This document shows, one piece after another, positions 42,580-54,427 of a DNA stretch of 64,000 nt. Source of the stretch: RYN-230 sp963713815 (lineage in GTDB: Bacteria; Actinomycetota; Actinomycetes; Streptosporangiales; Streptosporangiaceae); NCBI GenBank assembly GCA_963713815.1, contig CAVQNH010000029.1, positions 1 through 64,000 of the forward strand. The letters are read 5' to 3'. The position numbers were made by a program, and so were the translations under genes. The notes under the pieces are model-generated. The model searched no databases. It saw nothing but the letters and a program-made list of their open reading frames with translations, and had not been told where the DNA came from. Every line of letters starts with the position of its first letter. Position 1 is the first letter of the stretch.

Positions 42580-43359
42580 ATGCAGCGCCTGCAGGACCGA
42601 ATCGCCGTGATCACCGGCGCGGGCAGCGGCATCGGGCTGGCCAGCCTGCGCCGGCTGGCCGCCGAGGGAGCCACGGTCGTGGCCGTCGACGTGGACGAGG
42701 CGGCCGGCAAGCGCGCCGCCGATGAGGCCGGCGGCCTGTTCGTGCACGCCGACGTGACCGACCCCGACGCGGTCCGCGAGATGTACCAGCAGGTGGTGGA
42801 CGCCTACGGGGCGGTCCACATTGCGTTCAATAACGCCGGTATCTCGCCACCGGACGACGATTCGATACTGACTACCGGCCTCGACGCCTGGCGGCGCGTC
42901 CAGGAGGCCAACCTGACCTCCGTCTACCTGTGCTGCAAGTACGTGATCCCGCACATGCAGCGCCAGGTGGCGGCGGGCGGCCCCGGCGGGTCGGTCATCA
43001 ACACCGCGTCGTTCGTGGCCACGCTGGGCGCGGCCACCTCGCAGATCTCCTACACCGCGTCCAAGGGCGGGGTGCTGGCCATGACCAGGGAACTCGGTGT
43101 GCAGTTCGCCCGGGAGGGCATCCGGGTCAACGCGCTGTCCCCGGGCCCGGTGAACACGCCGCTGCTGCGCGAGCTGTTCGCCAAGGACCCGGAGCGGGCG
43201 GCCCGGCGGCTGGTGCACGTGCCGATGGGCCGGTTCGCCGAGGCGGAGGAGATCGCCGCCGCCGTCGCGTTCCTGGCCAGCGACGACGCGTCGTTCATCA
43301 CCGCCGCCAACTTCCTGGTGGACGGCGGGATCTCCGGCGCGTACGTGACGCCGCTATGA
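42580..43359 (+). CDS. short-chain dehydrogenase/reductase
   Basis: A 259-residue classical SDR: coenzyme motif TGAGSGIG, NNAG at about residue 88, catalytic Tyr-x3-Lys in SYTASKGG, and C-terminal DGGISGAYV. Asp at the end of beta-2 (AVDVDEA) favours NAD(H). It does not have a counterpart in the E. coli Puu pathway and may act on an alternative amine-derived alcohol or hydroxyacid. The stop overlaps the next start (ATGA 43356-43359), so it is tightly coupled to the hydrolase. Confidence 0.88.
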   Translation: MQRLQDRIAVITGAGSGIGLASLRRLAAEGATVVAVDVDEAAGKRAADEAGGLFVHADVTDPDAVREMYQQVVDAYGAVHIAFNNAGISPPDDDSILTTGLDAWRRVQEANLTSVYLCCKYVIPHMQRQVAAGGPGGSVINTASFVATLGAATSQISYTASKGGVLAMTRELGVQFAREGIRVNALSPGPVNTPLLRELFAKDPERAARRLVHVPMGRFAEAEEIAAAVAFLASDDASFITAANFLVDGGISGAYVTPL

Positions 43360-44120
43360 GTTCCCGCCCGGCGGCCCCGCACGTCGGCATCAGCGCGTAC
43401 GGGGAACCCGCCCGCTGGGGGCCGTGGGACCGGCCCGCGGCGCTGCTGCCCATGGACTATCCCGAGGCGGTGGCCGCGGCCGGGGGCGTCCCGGTCCTCC
43501 TCCCCCCGGTGCCCGGGATCGAGGAAGCGGTCAGCCGGCTCGACGCCCTGGTGCTGTCCGGGGGCGGGGACATCGACCCGGCCGCTTACGGCGCGGCGCC
43601 CCACCCGCTGGCCGAGCGCGTGTACCCCGGCCGGGACCGGGCCGAGCGGGCCCTGCTGGCCGCGGCACTGGCGGCCGGCCTGCCGGTCCTGGCGATCTGC
43701 CGGGGGCTGCAGATCGTCAACGTGTCCCGCGGCGGGACGCTCCGCCAGCACCTGCCGGACGAGGTGGGCCACCACGACCACGGTTCCGCGCCGGGAACGT
43801 ACGCCTCGCATCCGGTGCGGATCGCGGCGGACAGCGCGGCCGGCCGGATCCTCGGCCCGCCGGAGCCGGACGGCTGGGTGCGCGCGGCCGTGCCCACCTC
43901 GCATCATCAGGCCATCGGCCGGCTCGGCGACGGGCTGATCGCGACCGCCTGGGCGGACGACGGCACGATCGAGGCGGCGGAGCCTGACCGGGAGGCCGGG
44001 GACGGGACCGGCTTCCTGCTCGCGGTGCAGTGGCACCCGGAGGCCGGGGACGACCCGCGGCTGTTCGAGGCGCTGATCGATGCCGCGCTGGCCGCCCGCG
44101 GGCTGGCCCTCCCTGGCTAG
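43356..44120 (+). CDS. gamma-glutamyl-gamma-aminobutyrate hydrolase-like class I amidotransferase (PuuD-like)
   Basis: 254 residues of the peptidase C26/GATase1 fold, with nucleophile Cys in AICRGLQIVNVSRGG and His-x-Glu in AVQWHPEAG. Also characteristic are VLSGGGDIDPAAYG and SSHHQAI-like TSHHQAIGRL. PuuD-type enzymes remove the glutamate added by PuuA-type ligase, releasing GABA. The ATGA overlap with the SDR gene fixes the start. This is the last gene of the cluster that begins with the permease. Confidence 0.88.
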   Translation: MSSRPAAPHVGISAYGEPARWGPWDRPAALLPMDYPEAVAAAGGVPVLLPPVPGIEEAVSRLDALVLSGGGDIDPAAYGAAPHPLAERVYPGRDRAERALLAAALAAGLPVLAICRGLQIVNVSRGGTLRQHLPDEVGHHDHGSAPGTYASHPVRIAADSAAGRILGPPEPDGWVRAAVPTSHHQAIGRLGDGLIATAWADDGTIEAAEPDREAGDGTGFLLAVQWHPEAGDDPRLFEALIDAALAARGLALPG

Positions 44121-44164
44121 CCCGCCGGCCGAGGAGGCGCGCCACGGCCTCTAGACTCGCGTGC

Positions 44165-45093
44165 GTGAGTACCGGACTCGCAGTCGAGATCACCAGCCTG
44201 GTCAAGAGATATGGCCGGGTCACCGCGGTGAACGGGCTCTCGCTGCGGGCCGGGAGGGCGGCCGTGACCGCCATCCTCGGCCCCAACGGCGCCGGGAAGA
44301 CCACCACGATCGAGATCTGCGAGGGCTACCGGCGGCCCGACGATGGCGTGGTCCGGGTCCTGGGCCTCGATCCGGACCGTGACGCGCGGCAGCTGCGCCC
44401 GCGGGTGGGCGTGATGCTGCAGTCCGGCGGGATCCCCCCGGCCGCGCGGCCGGCCGAGTACCTGCGCGTGGTGGCCGCGTTCTACGCCCACCCGCTCGAC
44501 CCGGCCATGCTGCTGGACCGGCTGGGCCTGTCCGCGGCAGCCTGCGCACCTCGTTCCGGCGGATGTCGGGCGGCCAGCAGCAGCGGCTCGCCCTGGCCGC
44601 CGCGGTGATCGGCCGCCCGGAGCTCGTGTTCCTGGACGAGCCCACGGCGGGACTGGACCCGCAGGCGCGGCTGGCCACCTGGGAACTCATCAGCAGCCTG
44701 CGCGCGGCCGGCGCGGCGGTCATCCTGACCACGCACAACATGGATGAGGCCCAGCGGCTGGCCGATCAGGTCGCCGTGGTCGACCACGGGCAGGTGGTGG
44801 CCGAGGGCACGCCCGCCGACCTGACCGGGACCGCCGGGCAGCTGCGGTTCCGGGCCGAGCCGGGGCTGGACACCGACGCGCTGATGGCCGCCCTGCCGCC
44901 GGGCAGCGCGGCCAAGGAGTCCCCGGCCGGGCACTACATCGTGGAGGTGCACGACCGGGTGGACCCGCAACTCCTCGCCGCGGTGACCGCCTGGTGCGCC
45001 GAGCACGGCGTGCTGGCCCAGGACCTGCGCATCGAGAGCCGCACCCTGGAGGACGTGTTCCTCGAGCTGACCGGAAGGGAGCTCCGCTCGTGA
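44165..45093 (+). pseudogene. ABC-2 type exporter ATPase, frame broken near 44545
   Basis: The GTG start at 44165 gives the normal DRA-type ATPase N-terminus VEITSLVKRYGRVTAVNG. Walker A GPNGAGKTT and the Q-loop are in the first frame. After DRLGLSAAA a missing base moves the rest (SLRTSFRRMSGGQQQRL, Walker B LVFLDEPTAGLDPQ) into another frame, ending at 45093. The joined protein of about 309 residues is a complete drug/antibiotic exporter-type ATPase. Its stop overlaps the permease start (GTGA 45090-45093). The substrate is unknown. Confidence 0.75.
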
Positions 45094-45902
45094 GCGGAGG
45101 GGTACTGCCGGCCCGCACCGCGGACCCGGCCGCCAGCTGGCCTGTCCCGGACCCCGGGAGCGCGCCACGGCCCCGGATGATCGCCGCGCAGGCCGGCCTG
45201 GAGCTTCGCATGCTGGCCCGCAACGGCGAGCAGCTGCTGCTCACCCTGATCATCCCGGTGGCCCTGCTGGCCGGGTTCAGCCTGGAACCGCTGATCAAGA
45301 CCGGCTCCGGGCCCCGGATCGACTTCCTGGTCCCGGGCATCCTGGCCCTGGCGGTGATGTCCACCGCCTTCACCAGCCAGGCCATCGCGACCGGATTCGA
45401 GCGGCGCTACGGCGTGCTCAAGCGGCTCGGCTCCACCCCGCTGGGGCGGGACGGCCTGATCGCCGCGAAGACCTCCGCCGTGCTTGTCGTCGAGCTCGGC
45501 CAGGCCGTCGTGATCCTCGCGGTGGGCCTGGCCCTCGGCTGGCGGCCGGACGCCCGCCCGGCTGCCGCCGCCTGGGTCGTGCTGCTGCTGCTGGCCGGGA
45601 CCGCCGCGTTCAGCGGGCTGGCCCTGCTGCTGGCGGGCACCCTGCGGGCGGAGGCCACGCTGGCCGCGGCCAACCTGGTCTACCTGGTGCTGCTCGGCGT
45701 CGGCGGGGTGATCTTCCCGCTGAGCAAGTTCCCGGCGGGGGTCCAGCCGCTGCTGCGGCTGCTGCCGTCCGGGGCGCTGTCCGACGGACTCCACTCGGTG
45801 CTGCAGCACGCCGGCGGGCTGCCCGTGCGGGACCTGGTCGTGCTGCTGGTCTGGGCCGCGCTCGCGATCAGCGTGACCGCGCGGGTGTTCCGCTGGGAAT
45901 AG
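45090..45902 (+). CDS. ABC-2 type exporter permease
   Basis: 270 residues with about six membrane segments. The conserved ABC-2 motif region is FERRYGVLKRLGSTPLGRDGLIAAK, typical of the DrrB/NodJ-like permeases, followed by a run of hydrophobic helices to the C-terminus. The GTG start at 45090 overlaps the ATPase stop. It forms a one-ATPase, one-permease exporter with the preceding gene. This type often lies next to ctaA (heme A synthase) in actinobacteria, so a link to haem/respiratory biogenesis is possible but unproven. Confidence 0.85.
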   Translation: MSGGVLPARTADPAASWPVPDPGSAPRPRMIAAQAGLELRMLARNGEQLLLTLIIPVALLAGFSLEPLIKTGSGPRIDFLVPGILALAVMSTAFTSQAIATGFERRYGVLKRLGSTPLGRDGLIAAKTSAVLVVELGQAVVILAVGLALGWRPDARPAAAAWVVLLLLAGTAAFSGLALLLAGTLRAEATLAAANLVYLVLLGVGGVIFPLSKFPAGVQPLLRLLPSGALSDGLHSVLQHAGGLPVRDLVVLLVWAALAISVTARVFRWE

Positions 45903-45955
45903 CGGCGCCGACCCAGGCCAGGGCGGAGGCCGCCCTCGGGGCCACGCCGCCGGCG

Positions 45956-46855
45956 GTGCTCGTGCTGACCGGCATAGTTTGCGTGCAGGTCGGGGCGGGC
46001 CTGGCCGCCCGGCTGTTCAGCCAGGTATCCCCGGCCGCGGTGACCGGGCTGCGGCTGTGGTCGGCCGCCCTGCTGCTCGCGGTGCTGGGAGCCCGGGGGC
46101 TGCGCCGGGAGATCACCGGGCTGGTCCGGCGGCGGGCCTGGGCCGACGCGGCCGTGGTAGTGGCCTTCGGGCTCACCCTGGCCGTCATGAACTACTCCAT
46201 CTACCAGGCGTTCGCCCGCATCCCGCTGGGCGTCGCGGTGACGGTGGAGTTCCTCGGGCCGCTCGCGGTGGCCGTGGCGGCGACCCGGCGTGCCCTCGAC
46301 CTGGCCTGGGTCGCGCTGGCGGCGCCGGGGTCGCGCTGCTCAGCCGGGCAGGCGGCACGGCGGCCGGCGCGTCCCGTACTCAGACCCGGCGCGGGCGCCA
46401 GCCCTGGCCGGGCCCACGGTGGGTGGCCTGGACCTGGCCGGGCTGCTGTTCGCGCTGGCCGCGGCGGCCTCGTGGGCCATCTACATCCTGCTCAGCGCGG
46501 CCACCGGGCGCCGGTTCCCCGGGTCGTCCGGGCTGACCGTGGCCATGATCGTCGCCGCACTGGCCGTGACCCCGGCGGGCCTGGCGGCGGGCGGACGCTC
46601 CCTGCTGCGGCCCGGGGGTGCTCGCCACCGGGGCGGCCATCGGGTTGCTGTCCTCGATCATCCCGTACTCGCTGGAACTGGAGACCCTGCGCCGGGTCCC
46701 GGCCAAGGTGTTCGGCATCTGGATGAGCCTGGAGCCCGCGGTCGCCGCCCTGGTCGGACTGGTCATGCTCGGCCAGAGCCTCAGCCTGGCCGGAGTGGGC
46801 CGCCATCGGGTGCGTCACGGTGGCCTCCGCCGGCGCGGCCCTGTCGGCGGGGTAA
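45956..46855 (+). pseudogene. EamA/RhtA-type DMT transporter with four frame breaks
   Basis: Pieces of a ten-helix EamA transporter appear in order but in changing frames. LTGIVCVQVGAGLAARLFS to LDLAWVALA is followed by GVALLSRAGGTA. GGLDLAGLLFALAAAASWAIYI lies in a third frame, LATGAAIGLLSSIIPYSLE to LSLAGVG in a fourth stretch, and AIGCVTVASAGAALSAG ends at TAA 46853-46855. Breaks lie near 46327, 46372, 46612 and 46800. Each is a single-base change and no segment is missing, so the ancestral protein of about 300 residues is fully present. Related proteins export homoserine, threonine or metabolites. Either a real pseudogene or a local cluster of assembly errors. The GTG start at 45956 is approximate. 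Confidence 0.65.
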
Positions 46856-46915
46856 CCCGGCCGGCTGGGAGGGCCGCTGGGTGCGGACCGGACACCGCGC
46901 TCCTACGATGGGTCC

Positions 46916-48004
46916 GTGCCAGCCGACCTCAGCCCGGACGCCACCGAGCCTGCCCCCGCCGCCGGCGTGACCCGGCGCCGCGCCCGGGCCTGGGCTGCCC
47001 CGTTCCTGTTTCCCACGCCCACGTCGATGCGCCGGGTCGCCCTGGCCGGGGTGGCGGCGAACGCCGGGATCATCATGACCGGCGCCGCCGTCCGGCTGAG
47101 CGCGTCCGGCCTCGGCTGCCCCGACTGGCCGGACTGCACCTCCAGCAGCCTGGTCGCAGCACACAGCCAGGGCGACCCGATGGTCCACACCTACATCGAG
47201 TTCACCAACCGGATGCTGACGTTCGTGCTCATGGTCGTCGCGGTGCTCGTCCTGGTCACCGCCTGGCGGTTCCGCCCGGCCGGAACCCGGCGGCGCGTCA
47301 TCGTCTGGCTGGCCGCCGCCCAGCCCCTCGGCGTCGTGGCCCAGGCGGTGCTGGGCGGGATCGTGGTGCTCACCGACCTCAACCCGGCCGCGGTCTCCCT
47401 CCACTTCCTGCTGTCCAGCGCGATCCTGGCGCTGGCCGTGACGCTCTGGTCGCGCTGCGCTGAGGGGGACGGGCCGGCGACCCGGCTGGTCCGCGCGGAC
47501 CTCCGGGTCCTCTCGGTGGCCCTCGTGCCCGTGGTGGCGCTGATGCTGGCGGCCGGCACCGTGGTCACCGGCACCGGGCCGCTGGCCGGGTCGACGTTCG
47601 TCCCGCACGCCGGCGGCGGGCCGGCCTACGTGCCCCGCTACCACCTGCCGCTGGAGGGCGTGACCCAGCTGCACGCGGACATCGGCTGGATGCTGGGCAC
47701 CCTGGTGGCCGTGCTGGCGGTGTGCCTGCAGCTGACCGGCGCGCCACGGCGGGTGCGGAGGCTGGGCTGGCTGCTGCTCGGCCTGGTCGGGCTGCAGGGG
47801 GTAATCGGCTACGCCCAGTACTTCAGCGGCCTCCCGGCCGGGCTGGTCTGGGTGCATGTCAGCGGGTCCGTGCTGATCTGGATCGCCGCGCTGCGGCTGA
47901 TGTTCGCCACCCGGGACCGGGGCCCCCTCATGTCCACCACCGACGCGCCGGCCACGGGACTAGGGAGCGTGGGCCGGACCCTGCCGGTGCCGGCCGAACC
48001 CTGA
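46916..48004 (+). CDS. ctaA: heme A synthase, COX15/CtaA family
   Basis: 362 residues with eight predicted membrane helices in two four-helix halves. Conserved haem-ligand histidines are seen in VHTYIEFTNRM, LHFLLSSAI, QLHADIGWML and VHVSGSVL, and the extracytoplasmic Cys pair is in GLGCPDWPDC. It converts heme O to heme A for cytochrome aa3 oxidase. The GTG start at 46916 suits the family; about 40 extra N-terminal residues are low complexity. It converges with and overlaps the PrsW-family gene by 45 bases. Confidence 0.9.
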   Translation: MPADLSPDATEPAPAAGVTRRRARAWAAPFLFPTPTSMRRVALAGVAANAGIIMTGAAVRLSASGLGCPDWPDCTSSSLVAAHSQGDPMVHTYIEFTNRMLTFVLMVVAVLVLVTAWRFRPAGTRRRVIVWLAAAQPLGVVAQAVLGGIVVLTDLNPAAVSLHFLLSSAILALAVTLWSRCAEGDGPATRLVRADLRVLSVALVPVVALMLAAGTVVTGTGPLAGSTFVPHAGGGPAYVPRYHLPLEGVTQLHADIGWMLGTLVAVLAVCLQLTGAPRRVRRLGWLLLGLVGLQGVIGYAQYFSGLPAGLVWVHVSGSVLIWIAALRLMFATRDRGPLMSTTDAPATGLGSVGRTLPVPAEP

Positions 48005-49207
48005 CGCGCCGCCCGGCGCCCACGGGGGCTGCGGCGGCTCCGGCTGGCGCTGGAAAAACGCGCCGCGGGCCATGGCCATCAGCCGCAGCAGGTCCCGCCG
48101 CCGCTGCTCGAACTGGGCCGGGGCAATGATCTGGCGCTGGGCCCGCAGGTGGACCAGCGCCAGCTCGGTGGCGGCCAGCTGGTAGTCCTCCATGGCCCGG
48201 GCCGCGGCGCGGCCCCCGGTCCGGCGGGCCCATAGCCGGGCGGCCCGCCGCTCGCGCAGTGTGCTGAGCATCCGCAGGTCCGCCTCGGTGACCACGCCGA
48301 TGGCCTCGTACACGGGCAGGAACCGCCAGATGAGGCGCACGATCCGGCGCCGGTCCGCGACGATCACCCCGGCCAGGATGCCCAGCACGCAGGCCAGGAT
48401 GGCGTACGCGATGGCCAGCCCGTGCAGGCCGAAGGCGGTCAGCCCGTTCCACGTCCCGTGCAGCACCATGGCACCCAGGAGCCCCAGCGGCACCGCCCAC
48501 CGGGCGTGCCGGTGGGTGGCCGCGTACGCCACCCCGAGGCCGGTCATGGAGGTGAAAATGGGGTGCGCGAGCGGGGAGAGCACGCCGCGCAGCACGAACG
48601 TGGCGCCGAGCAGCTTGACCCCGCCGACCTCCGGCCGGACCAGGGCACCGATGTAGTACCCGATGTTCTCCATCATGGCGAAGCCGAGGCCGACCATGGC
48701 CGCGTAGATGATGCCGTCGGTGGGGCCGTCCAGTTCCTGGCGGCGCCGCCAGAGCAGGATGATCAGGATGAGTCCCTTGAGGCTCTCCTCCACCACCGGG
48801 GCCCCGAACGTGGCGGACACGTACTCGCCGGTGCTGTTGCCGAGGGCCGGCTGGGTGACGAAGACCAGCCCGGCGGTGTTGATGACCGCCGCGAGCAGCG
48901 CGGCGACCCCGGCCCCCCAGGCGAAGGCGAGCACCAGGTTGGCCCGCGGCTCGGGTTCCAGCCGGTCGAGCAGCAGCACGCAGCCGACCAGGAAGGGCAC
49001 CGGGAGCAGGGCGAACGGCAGTGCGATGAGAAACGGCGCGACGCTGTGCCCGGCGGCGTCCACGCTCTGCAGGGCGTCCGCGCCGAGGACCACGATCCCG
49101 CAGCCGATGGCGGCGATGATGCCCAGGATCAGCCCGGTCCGCGGCCTGCCTGGAGGCCGGCCCTCGATCACCGCCCGCGGGTCGAAGCCGGGCATCGGGG
49201 TCGCCAT
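47960..49207 (-). CDS. PrsW-family intramembrane metalloprotease
   Basis: About 415 residues. Eight or so membrane segments carry the PrsW/CAAX-like motifs: paired glutamates in APVVEESLKGLIL, GFAMMENIGYYIGA, HPIFTSMTGLG and LHGTWNGL. The 110-residue soluble C-terminal tail is Arg/Gln/Pro-rich. In Bacillus, PrsW performs site-1 cleavage of an anti-sigma factor; in actinobacteria targets are mostly unknown. ATG 49207 is the family-like start, though no good ribosome binding site is seen. It is divergent from the transketolase operon and convergent with ctaA. Confidence 0.85.
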   Translation of the reverse strand: MATPMPGFDPRAVIEGRPPGRPRTGLILGIIAAIGCGIVVLGADALQSVDAAGHSVAPFLIALPFALLPVPFLVGCVLLLDRLEPEPRANLVLAFAWGAGVAALLAAVINTAGLVFVTQPALGNSTGEYVSATFGAPVVEESLKGLILIILLWRRRQELDGPTDGIIYAAMVGLGFAMMENIGYYIGALVRPEVGGVKLLGATFVLRGVLSPLAHPIFTSMTGLGVAYAATHRHARWAVPLGLLGAMVLHGTWNGLTAFGLHGLAIAYAILACVLGILAGVIVADRRRIVRLIWRFLPVYEAIGVVTEADLRMLSTLRERRAARLWARRTGGRAAARAMEDYQLAATELALVHLRAQRQIIAPAQFEQRRRDLLRLMAMARGAFFQRQPEPPQPPWAPGGASGFGRHRQGPAHAP

Positions 49208-49384
49208 GGCAGGGAGCGTACCGGCAACCACCGCGATAATCCCGTGGCCCTGAGCACGGCGGTCACGCAGTCCTTCCGGACCGCGGGGTCGGTCCGGGAA
49301 GGAGGCGAAACTGGGGATAGGGTTTCGAGTGCCTGGCCGAGGGGAGGCCCGGGCGGAGGCCACGAGAGGAGCCCTGATCCCGCG

Positions 49385-51537
<2,153 letters not shown>

Positions 51538-51541
<4 letters not shown>

Positions 51542-52677
51542 CCTCCCAGCCAATCCCACAGCCGTCTCACCCGGTCCTCCGCGAGCTGACGGGGGCCGGC
51601 GTATCCATCTGGCTCGACGACATCAGCCGGGAGCGGCTGAGGACCGGCAACCTGGCCGAGCTGATCCGGGACTGGGCCGTGACCGGCGTGACGTCCAACC
51701 CGACCATCTTCGCCAGCGCCGTGGCCCACGGCGACGCCTACGATGAGCAGCTCAAGGATCTGGCGGTCCGCGGCGTGCAGATCGAGGAGGCGGCCCGGCT
51801 GATCGCCACCTACGACATCCGCTGGGGCTGCGACGTGTTCCGGCCGGTGTACGACATCACCGGCGGCGTGGACGGCCGGGTCTCCATCGAGGTCAACCCG
51901 CGGATCGCCAAGGACACGGCGAAGACGATCGCCGAGGCCCGGGGGCTGTGGTGGATGGTGGACCGGCCCAACCTGTTCATCAAGATCCCGGCCACCGTCG
52001 AGGGCCTGCCCGCGATCACCGCGGCCCTGGCCGAGGGGATCAGCGTCAACGTCACGCTGATCTTCTCCCTGGAACGGTACGGCCAGGTCATCGACGCGTT
52101 CATGGCCGGCCTGGAGCAGGCGCTGCAGGCGGGCCGGGACATCTCCACGCTGGCCTCGGTGGCGTCCTTCTTCGTCAGCCGGGTGGACACCGAGGTGGAC
52201 CGCAGGCTCGACAAGATCGGCACCCCCGAGGCGGCCGCCCTGCGCGGCAAGGCCGCGATCGCCAACGCCCGGCTCGCCTACGAGCTGTACGAGCAGCGGA
52301 TCGCCACCCCGCGCTGGCAGGCCCTGAAGGATGCCGGAGCCAAGGTGCAGCGTCCGCTGTGGGCCTCGACCAGCACCAAGGACCCGGCCTTCGACGACAC
52401 CATGTACGTGGTCGACCTGGTCGCGCCCGACACGGTCAACACCATGCCGGAATCGACGCTGCGGGCCACGGCGGATCATGCCAAGCTGCGCGGGGACACG
52501 ATCCACGGCACCTATGAGCAGTCCCGGCAGGTCTTCGCCGACCTGGCCAGGCTGGGCATCGGCTACGACGACGTGGTCAGCGTGCTCGAGGAAGAGGGCG
52601 TCGAGAAATTCGCTGCCTCCTGGAACGAGTTCCTCGGCACGATCGAGTCGAACATGGCCGCGGTGGGCAAGCCCTGA
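51538..52677 (+). CDS. tal: transaldolase
   Basis: 379 residues. Schiff-base lysine is in NLFIKIPAT, with early-strand VTSNPTIFA and ISVNVTLIFS, the pattern of the actinobacterial long transaldolase subfamily. It transfers dihydroxyacetone units in the pentose phosphate pathway. The start overlaps the tkt stop. Next to zwf by 42 bases. Confidence 0.95.
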
Positions 52678-52719
52678 CCGCTGGGCCGCCTGGCAAGGCA
52701 ACAACAGACGGAGCGCAGG

Positions 52720-54408
52720 ATGACTGATTCGGCGACCACGGCCCCGGACGGGACCCAGACGGCCGGGAACGGCCCGGGCGGGGACCAGCAGCCCCCGGGC
52801 GGGCACATCAGCCAGGACGAGCAGGAGGCGCTGGCCCAGCCGTCCGGGCTGATGCCGCTCATCTCCGGCGCGGCGGCCAACCCGCTGCGGGACCCCCGGG
52901 ACCGGCGGATCCCGCGGGTGGCGGGCCCGTGCGTCCTGGTCATCTTCGGGGTCACCGGGGACCTGGCCCGCAAGAAGCTCATGCCGGCCATCTACGACCT
53001 GGCCAACCGCGGCCTGCTCCCGCCGGGCTTCTCCCTGGTCGGCTTCGCCCGCCGCGACTGGGAGGACGAAGACTTCGCCCAGGTCACCTACCAGGCGGTG
53101 AAGGAGCATGCGCGGACCCCGTTCCGGGACACGGTCTGGCAGCAGGTGTCCGAGGGCATCAGGTTCGTGTCCGGTGAGTTCACCGAGGACGAGGCGTTCG
53201 ACCGGCTCGCGGAGTGCGTGAGCGAGCTGGACCGCGAGCGCGGCACCGGCGGGAACTACGCGTTCTACCTGTCGGTCCCGCCGAAGTTCTTCCCCGTGGT
53301 GGTCAAGCAGCTGAAGCGGTCCGGCCTGTCCACCCCGCCGCAGCCGCCCCCCGGCCGGCCACGGCCGTGGCGCCGGGTGGTGATCGAGAAGCCGTTCGGT
53401 CATGACCTGGCCAGTGCCCGCGAGCTGAACGAGACGCTCAGCGCCGTGTTCCCGCCCGAGTCGGTGTTCCGCATCGACCACTACCTGGGCAAGGAAACTG
53501 TCCAGAACATCCTGGCCCTGCGCTTCGCCAACGAGCTGTACGAGCCGATCTGGAACCGCGGCTACGTGGACCATGTCCAGATCACCATGGCCGAGGACAT
53601 CGGCATCGGCGGCCGGGCCGGGTACTACGACGGCATCGGCGCGGCCCGGGACGTGATCCAGAACCACCTGATGCAACTGCTGGCGCTGACCGCGATGGAG
53701 GAGCCCGTCTCGTTCGACGCGGACTCGCTGCGGGCTGAGAAGGAGAAGGTCCTGTCCGCGGTCGCGCTGCCCGAGGACCTGGGCCTGGAGACGGCCCGCG
53801 GGCAGTACACCGCGGGCTGGCAGGGCGGACTCCCGGTGCGGGGCTACCTCGAGGAAGAGGGCATCGCGCCCGACTCACACACCGAGACCTACGCCGCGGT
53901 GAAGCTCGGGGTGGAGACCAGGCGGTGGGCGGGTGTCCCGTTCTACCTCCGGACCGGGAAGCGGCTGCCGCGCCGGATGTCGGAGATCGCGCTGCTGTTC
54001 CAGCGCGCCCCCCACCTGCCGTTCGCGGCCACCGACACCGAGGAGCTCGGGCAGAATGCCCTGGTCATCCGGGTCCAGCCGGATGAGGGGGTGACGGTCA
54101 GATTCGGATCCAAGGTCCCCGGCTCGGCGATGGAAGTACGCGACGTGAACATGGACTTCGCCTACGGCGAGTCGTTCACCGAGAGCAGCCCCGAGGCCTA
54201 CGAGCGGCTGCTGCTCGACGTGCTGATCGGTGACCCGCCGCTGTTCCCGCGGCACCGGGAAGTAGAGCTGTCGTGGATGGTCCTCGACCCGATCGAGGAA
54301 TTCTGGGCTGAGCACGGCAAGCCGGAACCCTACCCCGCCGGCTCGGCCGGCCCGCCCTCCGCGGATGCCCTGATGGCCCGCGACGGGCGGGCCTGGAGAC
54401 GGCTTTGA
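52720..54408 (+). CDS. zwf: glucose-6-phosphate dehydrogenase
   Basis: 562 residues with coenzyme loop GVTGDLARKKLMPA near residue 80, substrate motif RIDHYLGKETVQN and EKPFGHDLASA. The N-terminal 60 residues (Thr/Gly/Gln-rich, then HISQDEQEALAQ) are longer than in most Zwf proteins but share one frame with the core. It oxidises glucose 6-phosphate to 6-phosphogluconolactone with NADP+, followed here by pgl. OpcA encoded next is its likely activator. Confidence 0.95.
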   Translation: MTDSATTAPDGTQTAGNGPGGDQQPPGGHISQDEQEALAQPSGLMPLISGAAANPLRDPRDRRIPRVAGPCVLVIFGVTGDLARKKLMPAIYDLANRGLLPPGFSLVGFARRDWEDEDFAQVTYQAVKEHARTPFRDTVWQQVSEGIRFVSGEFTEDEAFDRLAECVSELDRERGTGGNYAFYLSVPPKFFPVVVKQLKRSGLSTPPQPPPGRPRPWRRVVIEKPFGHDLASARELNETLSAVFPPESVFRIDHYLGKETVQNILALRFANELYEPIWNRGYVDHVQITMAEDIGIGGRAGYYDGIGAARDVIQNHLMQLLALTAMEEPVSFDADSLRAEKEKVLSAVALPEDLGLETARGQYTAGWQGGLPVRGYLEEEGIAPDSHTETYAAVKLGVETRRWAGVPFYLRTGKRLPRRMSEIALLFQRAPHLPFAATDTEELGQNALVIRVQPDEGVTVRFGSKVPGSAMEVRDVNMDFAYGESFTESSPEAYERLLLDVLIGDPPLFPRHREVELSWMVLDPIEEFWAEHGKPEPYPAGSAGPPSADALMARDGRAWRRL

Positions 54409-54427
54409 GCGCAAAGGACTGCCTCCG

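Noticed and set aside
40086..42710. 874-codon open frame on the minus strand
   Set aside because: Antisense to the ligase, aldehyde dehydrogenase and SDR genes; the translation is rich in Arg/His/Gly/Pro with no domain, as expected for the mirror frame of GC-rich genes.
48422..49384. 320-codon N-terminal extension of transketolase
   Set aside because: The upstream part is antisense to the PrsW gene and has no similarity to transketolase; GTG 49385 with a ribosome binding site is the better start.
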